From UBA660 sp046704245 (lineage in GTDB: Bacteria > Bacillota_I > Bacilli_A > RF39 > UBA660): a DNA stretch of 17,511 bases. The notes beneath the pieces were generated by a model that saw nothing but the letters and a program-made list of their open reading frames with translations, ran no database searches and was not told where the DNA came from. The stretch spans positions 1-17,511 of the forward strand of contig JBJKSD010000010.1 of NCBI GenBank assembly GCA_046704245.1, in the 5' to 3' direction. Made by a program: the position numbers and the translations under genes. This document shows positions 12,592-17,511 of this stretch, piece after piece (within the stretch, counting starts at the first letter, position 1; the number at the start of each line of letters is the position of its first letter).

Positions 12592-13632
12592 ATGACTTTA
12601 ATTTATTTTATATTAATTCTAGGTGTTACTATCTTAATTCATGAATTAGGGCATTTTATCTTTGCTAAAAGATCAGGTATCTATGTTTATGAGTTTGCTA
12701 TTGGTATGGGACCTAGAATTTTTGCTATTAAGAGAAAGAACGATGAAACTACTTATTCAATTAGATTAATACCTTTAGGTGGTTTTGTTCAATTAGCAGG
12801 AGAAACTGTCGAAGAAGATAAAGATATACCTAAAGAGATGAGATTACAATCTAAATCTTGGTTAGCTCGCTTTATAACTATTGTAGCGGGGGCTACCTTT
12901 AACTTCTTATTAGCTATTTTTATCCTCTTTATGATAGGATTATTTTATGGAGCTCCTAGTTCTAGACCAATTGTCGATGGTTTAGAAAAAGGATATCCAG
13001 CATATAATTCAGGTATTACTAAAGGTGATATTATTATAAATGTCAATAATAAAGAGGTAAGGACATGGGATGATATCTTAATTCAATTAGAGCTAAGTGA
13101 TAAAAATGTACCGATGAAAATTAAAGTTCAACATCCCAATAAAACCTATACTACTTATTATGTTAAATTAAAAAAAGAACAAGATAATAATATGGAAATA
13201 TATCGTTTAGGTATCGATATATCTGATCAAAAGACATATGGTTTAATAGCAGCTATTAAATATGCTGGTAGTAAGACCGTATCTTTATTTAAAACTATGT
13301 TTATTGTTATTAGTAGTTTATTTAGTGGAGCTTTAGGTCTAAATAAAGTAGCTGGGCCTATAGGTATCTATAGTATAGTAGGAAACCAAGCAGCATCTGG
13401 TTTTGATAGTATTCTATACCTAATAGCTTTCTTAAGTATCAACGTTGGTTTTATTAACTTGATTCCTTTTCCAGCTTTTGATGGAGGTCGCATTCTGTTT
13501 TTAGTTATTGAACGTCTTAAAGGTAGTCCCGTAGATCCTAAAGTAGAAAATTATTTTCATACGGTTGGTTTCTTTATCTTAATGGCTTTAATGTTATACA
13601 TTACCTTTAATGATTTAGTTAAATTATTCTAA
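12592..13632 (+). CDS. rseP: Site-2 zinc metalloprotease RseP/RasP
   Basis: A 346-residue membrane protease that cuts substrates within the bilayer, such as anti-sigma factors and leftover signal peptides. The zinc motif HELGH (17-21) lies in the first transmembrane helix. A PDZ domain (about 124-195, with GITKGDIIINVNN) faces outwards. The second active-site helix has NLIPFPAFDGGR (289-300), whose D297 is the third zinc ligand. It is slightly shorter than Bacillus RasP (about 420) because it has one PDZ and short loops. ATG 12592 follows AAGGTG, 11 bases after the cdsA stop. In sporulating Bacilli RasP also affects division and stress sigma factors; its substrate here is unknown. Confidence 0.94.
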   Translation: MTLIYFILILGVTILIHELGHFIFAKRSGIYVYEFAIGMGPRIFAIKRKNDETTYSIRLIPLGGFVQLAGETVEEDKDIPKEMRLQSKSWLARFITIVAGATFNFLLAIFILFMIGLFYGAPSSRPIVDGLEKGYPAYNSGITKGDIIINVNNKEVRTWDDILIQLELSDKNVPMKIKVQHPNKTYTTYYVKLKKEQDNNMEIYRLGIDISDQKTYGLIAAIKYAGSKTVSLFKTMFIVISSLFSGALGLNKVAGPIGIYSIVGNQAASGFDSILYLIAFLSINVGFINLIPFPAFDGGRILFLVIERLKGSPVDPKVENYFHTVGFFILMALMLYITFNDLVKLF

Positions 13633-13651
13633 TGTTTAGGGAGGTTTTACT

Positions 13652-14017
13652 ATGGATGAAAAAATAAGAAAGGAATTAATTTTAAATCACTGTCCTAATT
13701 ATGATGATATTAGTAATTATGTTTACATGGAAAATGATGATTTATCTAAGATACTAATAGGTCATTATCAAGATTTTGTATTTGAAGTAGATATCGATAA
13801 TGAAGAAGAATTAGCATTACTATTAAAAGTAAATAATGTCTTTGAAAAATATATCGATGATTATTCTTTTGCTCGATCTTTAAGAAGACATTTAAGTATT
13901 CGTATTTCTAATCTAAGTAGTGTTATAATTAGAGAACTAATGCACGAGATAATAGAGTATACTTCAAAATATGAAGAAGATAGTATTAAAAATATTTCTA
14001 ATACTAGATGGTTATAA
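13652..14017 (+). CDS. Unrecognised 121-residue protein downstream of rseP
   Basis: I do not recognise this protein. It has no signal peptide or membrane segment and a single cysteine (C14). The N-terminal half is acidic (MENDDLSKILIGHYQDF, then VDIDNEEELALLL), and the middle has a basic patch SFARSLRRHLSIRIS (72-86) followed by a probable helix VIIRELMHEIIEY. It is likely mostly helical and cytoplasmic. It is a real gene: AGGGAGG (13638-13644) sits seven bases before ATG 13652, codon use matches its neighbours, it begins 19 bases after rseP, and a terminator follows at once. As last gene of the uppS-cdsA-rseP run it may relate to the envelope, but that is position only. Confidence 0.7.
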   Translation: MDEKIRKELILNHCPNYDDISNYVYMENDDLSKILIGHYQDFVFEVDIDNEEELALLLKVNNVFEKYIDDYSFARSLRRHLSIRISNLSSVIIRELMHEIIEYTSKYEEDSIKNISNTRWL

Positions 14018-14019
14018 AT

Positions 14020-14043
14020 AAAAACAACCTATGGTTGTTTTTT
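14020..14043 (+). terminator. Terminator of the pseudopilin-rseP operon
   Basis: AAAAACAACC (14020-14029) pairs with GGTTGTTTTT (14033-14042) across three bases; T to 14043. The priA promoter begins five bases later. Confidence 0.9.
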
Positions 14044-14047
14044 ATTA

Positions 14048-14056
14048 TGCTATAAT
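14048..14056 (+). promoter_or_regulatory. Extended -10 promoter of priA
   Basis: TGCTATAAT directly after the terminator. The predicted start (about 14063) coincides with the first base of the AGGTGA ribosome site, giving a leader of about 11 bases. Confidence 0.6.
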
Positions 14057-14073
14057 GATATTAGGTGATGTAT

Positions 14074-16260
14074 ATGGTAGCTCATATATTAGTCGAATTA
14101 GGAGCTAAGACAATTAATAAACCATTTACCTATTTAGTACCAAAAACATTAGAACAATTAGTTAAAGTTGGTATTAGAGTAAAAGTTCCTTTTGGTAGAA
14201 AAGAAGTAGAAGGTTTTATTTTAGGGTTATCAGATAATAATGATAGTGAATTTGAATTAAAAGATATTATTAATATTATTGATGATAATCCTGTTTTAAA
14301 TGATGAATTATTAGCTCTAGGGCAATATATTAGTGATACTACCTTATGTTATCTAATTCATGCTTATCAAGTAATGTTACCATTAGCCTTAAAAGCTAAA
14401 GTAAACACTAAAATTAATATCAAGATAGATACTTATCTTAAATTAAATATTAAAAAAGAAGATATATTAAAATATAAACTTAGCCCATCAGCTTTAAAAA
14501 TTATTGATATCTTATTAAAAGATAAAATTAAAAAAAGAAGTACTTTAACTAAGATATCAGCTAGCAGTGTAAAGACATTGTTAACTAAAAAAATAATTAA
14601 AGAAATAGTGAAAGAAAGTTATCGCACTTCATATAATAGCTATCCCCAATATAAACAAATTGAACTTACTACTGATCAAAAACAAGTAATTGATGAAGTT
14701 AAACATTCATTTAATAAGCCTGATACTTTCTTATTATATGGTGTTACTGGTAGCGGTAAAACAGAAGTATATATGGAATTAGTTAGTGAAGTAATAGATA
14801 AAGGTAAACAAGCGATTATCTTAGTACCGGAAATTAGTTTAACCCCTCAAATGGTTAATCGTTTTAGAGGCCGTTTTCACGATCAAGTAGCTATTCTTCA
14901 TAGTCGTCTAAGTGATGGTGAAAAGTATGATGAGTGGCGTAAAATAGAGCGTGGTGAAGTGGCTATAGCTATTGGTGCCCGCAGTGCTATATTTGCTCCT
15001 TTCAATAATATTGGTATTATTATTATCGATGAAGAACATGTTACTACTTATAAACAAGAAAATCATCCTCGTTATCATGCTATCGATATAGCTAAATGGC
15101 GAAGTACTTATCATAAATGCCCTCTAGTATTAGGAAGTGCTACTCCATCATTAGAAAGTTTTGCTAGAGCTAAAAAGAATGTCTATCATCTATTACAGTT
15201 ACCTAATAGAATTAATAATAAAGATTTACCACATGTTGATATTATTGATATGAAAGATGAAATTAAAAAAGGTAACCGTTATTTTTCTACTCTATTGATT
15301 GATAAAATAAATAAATGTTTAGATAAGAATGAACAAATAATATTACTATTAAATAGAAGAGGATATTCATCAGTAATTAGTTGCCCTAATTGTGGTTATA
15401 CCCATAAATGTCCAAATTGTGATATCTCTTTAACATATCATAAAAAGAGTAATATTATGCGTTGTCATTATTGTGGATATGGAACTAAAAAATTAGATAT
15501 ATGCCCTAATTGTGGTAATAAGAATATGCATGAATTAGGTATGGGTACGGAAAAGATAGAAGAAAAAATAAATGAACTATTTCCTAAGGCGAAAGTTATT
15601 AGAATGGATGTCGATACAACTACTAGAAAAGGCGCTCACGAACGTATCTTAGATGATTTCCGTCAAGAAAAATATAATATTTTATTAGGAACCCAGATGA
15701 TTGCTAAAGGATTAGATTTTCCTAAAGTAACTTTAGTAGGTGTCTTAAATGGTGATACTAGTTTAAATATTCCTGATTTTAGAAGTGCTGAAAGAACTTT
15801 TCAGTTATTAAGTCAAGTAGCAGGTAGAGCTGGTCGTAAAGATCTAGAGGGTGAAGTAATAATTCAAACTTTTAATCCTGATCATTATAGTATTCAATGT
15901 GCTAAAAATCATAATTATCTTAGTTTCTATGAACAAGAGATGATTATTAGAAAAGCTTTAAAATATTCACCATATTATTTTATGATATTAGTTAGAATCT
16001 TAAGTAAAGAATATGAATTAGGAACATCAGTCAGTGAAAAGATAGGTAATTATTTACGTCAACATATTAAAGATAATGCTATTGTTTTAGGTCCTTCTAC
16101 TGCTAATCTTTATAAAATTAATAATATCTATCGTTTTCAATGTATTATCAAATATAAAGACCAATCTAAAGTTATACCAATTTTAAAAGAATTAATTAAA
16201 CACTATGAAAATAATCATAAAGTAACAATTGAAATAGATATTGATCCATTAAAAATATAA
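14074..16260 (+). CDS. priA: Primosomal protein N' (replication restart helicase PriA)
   Basis: A 728-residue superfamily 2 helicase that reloads the replisome at stalled forks. The N-terminal 3'-DNA-binding domain (AHILVELGAKTINKPFTYLV) leads to a winged helix. The helicase core has Walker A GVTGSGKT (223-230), DEEH (319-322), GSATPSLES and the late motifs GTQMIAKGLDFP and QVAGRAGR. Between the lobes eight cysteines (437, 440, 446, 449, 464, 467, 477, 480) form the two zinc sites. E. coli PriA is 732 residues, so it is complete. Start: GTG 14065 and ATG 14068 overlap the ribosome site AGGTGA (14063-14068); ATG 14074 is correctly spaced. DEEH is followed by VTTYKQ instead of the usual DSSYKQ. 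Confidence 0.95.
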   Translation: MVAHILVELGAKTINKPFTYLVPKTLEQLVKVGIRVKVPFGRKEVEGFILGLSDNNDSEFELKDIINIIDDNPVLNDELLALGQYISDTTLCYLIHAYQVMLPLALKAKVNTKINIKIDTYLKLNIKKEDILKYKLSPSALKIIDILLKDKIKKRSTLTKISASSVKTLLTKKIIKEIVKESYRTSYNSYPQYKQIELTTDQKQVIDEVKHSFNKPDTFLLYGVTGSGKTEVYMELVSEVIDKGKQAIILVPEISLTPQMVNRFRGRFHDQVAILHSRLSDGEKYDEWRKIERGEVAIAIGARSAIFAPFNNIGIIIIDEEHVTTYKQENHPRYHAIDIAKWRSTYHKCPLVLGSATPSLESFARAKKNVYHLLQLPNRINNKDLPHVDIIDMKDEIKKGNRYFSTLLIDKINKCLDKNEQIILLLNRRGYSSVISCPNCGYTHKCPNCDISLTYHKKSNIMRCHYCGYGTKKLDICPNCGNKNMHELGMGTEKIEEKINELFPKAKVIRMDVDTTTRKGAHERILDDFRQEKYNILLGTQMIAKGLDFPKVTLVGVLNGDTSLNIPDFRSAERTFQLLSQVAGRAGRKDLEGEVIIQTFNPDHYSIQCAKNHNYLSFYEQEMIIRKALKYSPYYFMILVRILSKEYELGTSVSEKIGNYLRQHIKDNAIVLGPSTANLYKINNIYRFQCIIKYKDQSKVIPILKELIKHYENNHKVTIEIDIDPLKI

Positions 16261-16278
16261 GTCACTTTTTTATATTCA

Positions 16279-16287
16279 TGATATAAT
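16279..16287 (+). promoter_or_regulatory. Extended -10 promoter of fmt
   Basis: TGATATAAT, 18 bases after the priA stop. The -35 position (16259-16264, AAGTCA) matches only three of six bases. The predicted start near 16294 lies between two possible ribosome sites and helps to choose the fmt start. Confidence 0.5.
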
Positions 16288-16310
16288 TATAAGGAAGATA
16301 GGGGATGCAT

Positions 16311-17255
16311 ATGTCAGATATTAAAGTTATATTCATGGGAACACCTAGATTTAGTGTCCCCACACTTGAAGCTCTAATTGATAATTACGATGTTATAGCA
16401 GTAGTTACCCAACCTGATCGTGAAGTTGGTAGAGGCCAAAAAATTACTTATTCTAAAGTCAAAGAAGTGGCGTTAGAACATCATATTAAAGTATTACAAC
16501 CAGTAAGTATTAAAACATCATATAAAGAAATTTTAGCTTTAAAACCAGATATAATAATTACTTGTGCTTATGGTCAAATATTACCTAAAGAATTATTATA
16601 TAAACCTGAATATAAATGTATTAATGTTCATGCTTCGTTATTACCTAAATTAAGAGGTGGTGATCCTATCCATCGAGCTATTATGGAAGGATATTATACT
16701 ACTGGTGTTACTATCATGTATATGAATGAACAAATGGATAGAGGGCCTATTATTAGTCAAAAAGAAACTAAAATAACTGATCAAGATACAGCGGGTTCTC
16801 TTCATAATCGTTTGAGTACTATGGGTCGTGATCTATTATTAGAGACCTTACCTAAAATTATTAGTGGTAATATTAATCCTCAAAAACAAAATGAACGCGA
16901 AGCAACTTATGCTGGGAATTTAACTAAAGAAGATGAACTTATTAGATGGGATGACGATAAACGTCTTACTTTTAACCGTATTAGAGGCTTAAATCCATGG
17001 CCCGGAGCTTATACTCATCTAGATAATAAAAGAATAAAGGTATGGTCTAGTGAAGAAAGTTATAATTCTTATTTTGAAAAAGTAGATGGTGAAATAGTTG
17101 CCCTCTATGAAGATGGTATTGGCGTTAAAGCTAGCGATGGTGAAATAATTATAAAAGAATTACAAGAAGAAGGACGTAAAAGAATGAGTGCTAAAGATTA
17201 TTTAAATGGATTGCAAGATCGAGATTCACTAATTGGTCGTGTGTTTTATCCATAA
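16311..17255 (+). CDS. fmt: Methionyl-tRNA formyltransferase
   Basis: A 314-residue enzyme that formylates initiator Met-tRNA with 10-formyltetrahydrofolate. The N-terminal domain has VIFMGTPRFSVPTLEAL and VVTQPDREVGRGQKI. The catalytic triad is N105 and H107 in INVHASLLPKLRGG and D143 in MDRGPI. The C-terminal tRNA-binding OB-like domain begins around residue 205, and RIRGLNPWPGAY is well conserved. The start is 16311 or 16305: AGGGG (16300-16304) fits 16311 with six bases, whereas AAGGA (16291-16295), which fits 16305, would lie at or before the predicted transcript start. In Bacillus def lies between priA and fmt and rsmB after fmt; both are missing here. Confidence 0.93.
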   Translation: MSDIKVIFMGTPRFSVPTLEALIDNYDVIAVVTQPDREVGRGQKITYSKVKEVALEHHIKVLQPVSIKTSYKEILALKPDIIITCAYGQILPKELLYKPEYKCINVHASLLPKLRGGDPIHRAIMEGYYTTGVTIMYMNEQMDRGPIISQKETKITDQDTAGSLHNRLSTMGRDLLLETLPKIISGNINPQKQNEREATYAGNLTKEDELIRWDDDKRLTFNRIRGLNPWPGAYTHLDNKRIKVWSSEESYNSYFEKVDGEIVALYEDGIGVKASDGEIIIKELQEEGRKRMSAKDYLNGLQDRDSLIGRVFYP

Positions 17256-17280
17256 AAAATAGGGTAAAACCTATTTTTTT
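17254..17280 (+). terminator. Terminator after fmt
   Basis: AAAAAATAGG (17254-17263) pairs with CCTATTTTTT (17270-17279) across GTAAAA; T to 17280. The stem overlaps the stop codon. Confidence 0.85.
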
Positions 17281-17291
17281 ATGACAATATT

Positions 17292-17300
17292 TGTTATAAT
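17292..17300 (+). promoter_or_regulatory. Extended -10 promoter of rlmN
   Basis: TGTTATAAT, 12 bases after the fmt terminator, without a -35 box. The leader would be about 16 bases. Confidence 0.55.
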
Positions 17301-17322
17301 TATGATATCTGAGGGATGATAT

Positions 17323-17511
17323 ATGATTAATGTTTATAATTATACATTAAACGAATTAGAAGATTATTTTATAAGTATTAATGAGAAGAAATATCGTGCT
17401 CATCAGTTATATGATTTTTTATATAATAAAAAGATTGATAGTTTTGATCAAATTACTACTTTTAATAAAGAATTAATTAATAAGATAACTAAAGATTTAT
17501 TATTAATAGAA
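17323..17511 (+). CDS. rlmN: 23S rRNA/tRNA adenosine C2 methyltransferase RlmN, N-terminal part
   Basis: The first 63 codons of a gene that runs off the window. The visible N-terminal domain (YTLNELEDYF, then KKYRAHQLYDFLYNKKIDSF, TTFNKELINKI) matches the start of RlmN: L-EL, YRA-Q---WLY, SF---T-L-K-LR-KL. RlmN is a radical SAM enzyme that methylates A2503 of 23S rRNA and A37 of some tRNAs; its CxxxCxxC motif would lie beyond the window edge. Start: ATG 17323 with GAGGG (17311-17315), seven-base spacer. The location after fmt agrees with the order seen in Bacillus (fmt-rsmB-rlmN), with rsmB missing. Confidence 0.85.
   Translation, partial: MINVYNYTLNELEDYFISINEKKYRAHQLYDFLYNKKIDSFDQITTFNKELINKITKDLLLIE

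Noticed and set aside
14908..15114. Leftward open frame inside priA
   Set aside because: Antisense shadow across the conserved helicase core.
16251..16278. Possible terminator after priA (AATATAA ... TTATATT)
   Set aside because: The stem is A-T only, the loop is about ten bases and the T-run lies in the loop rather than after the stem.
1..17511. Mycoplasma-type genetic code (TGA as Trp), given the base composition
   Set aside because: TGA ends scpA and the methyltransferase gene at family-consistent positions, and Trp residues are TGG.
1..17511. CRISPR arrays, insertion sequences, phage or defence genes
   Set aside because: No regularly spaced repeats, transposase, phage or nuclease-defence motifs were seen on either strand.

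Overview
The window comes from a strongly AT-rich, low-GC Gram-positive bacterium with the standard genetic code (scpA at 2089 and the methyltransferase gene at 5601 end in TGA; tryptophan is TGG). It is very gene-dense and almost everything reads rightward. Spore genes (end of spoVAE, spoVS, cotE, a SigE/SigK-like sigma factor) place it among endospore-forming Bacillota. The miaB-cotE linkage, also found in Bacillus, points to class Bacilli, probably an uncultured or gut-type lineage with a compact genome (inference).

Layout. 1-500: the end of spoVAE converges with a small leftward RNHCP zinc-ribbon gene. 560-3841: a HhH-GPD [4Fe-4S] DNA glycosylase-like gene, then scpA-scpB (condensin partners), a tRNA-Leu(CAA) and an HD-domain phosphohydrolase gene with no clear internal promoter. 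3860-5603: three single genes with their own signals (a deoxyribonucleotidase-like HAD protein, spoVS, a SAM methyltransferase). 5600-7811: a serine-type T-box leader, serS and a sigma-70 factor in one apparent transcript. 7850-9982: miaB and cotE. 9963-10560: rpsP-khpA. 10566-14043: a pseudopilin gene heading a run of uppS, cdsA, rseP and an unrecognised 121-residue protein. 14048 to the end: priA, fmt and the beginning of rlmN, each with its own promoter.

Regulation is legible because intergenic gaps follow one pattern: a short hairpin with a T-run, then within a few bases an extended -10 promoter (TGnTATAAT), then a Shine-Dalgarno sequence almost at the predicted transcript start. Four promoters instead have a recognisable -35 box 17 bases upstream; in the rpsP promoter this TTGACA lies inside the terminator hairpin of cotE. 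cotE is the exception: it has no vegetative -10 and carries a SigK-like CACA-N16-CATAAATTA signal.

I found no mobile element, CRISPR array, phage gene or clearly novel multi-gene system. The most interesting points are regulatory: a serine T-box that appears to govern both serS and a sporulation-type sigma factor, a symmetric divergent promoter, a pseudopilin leading an envelope-synthesis operon, and a tRNA embedded between protein genes.
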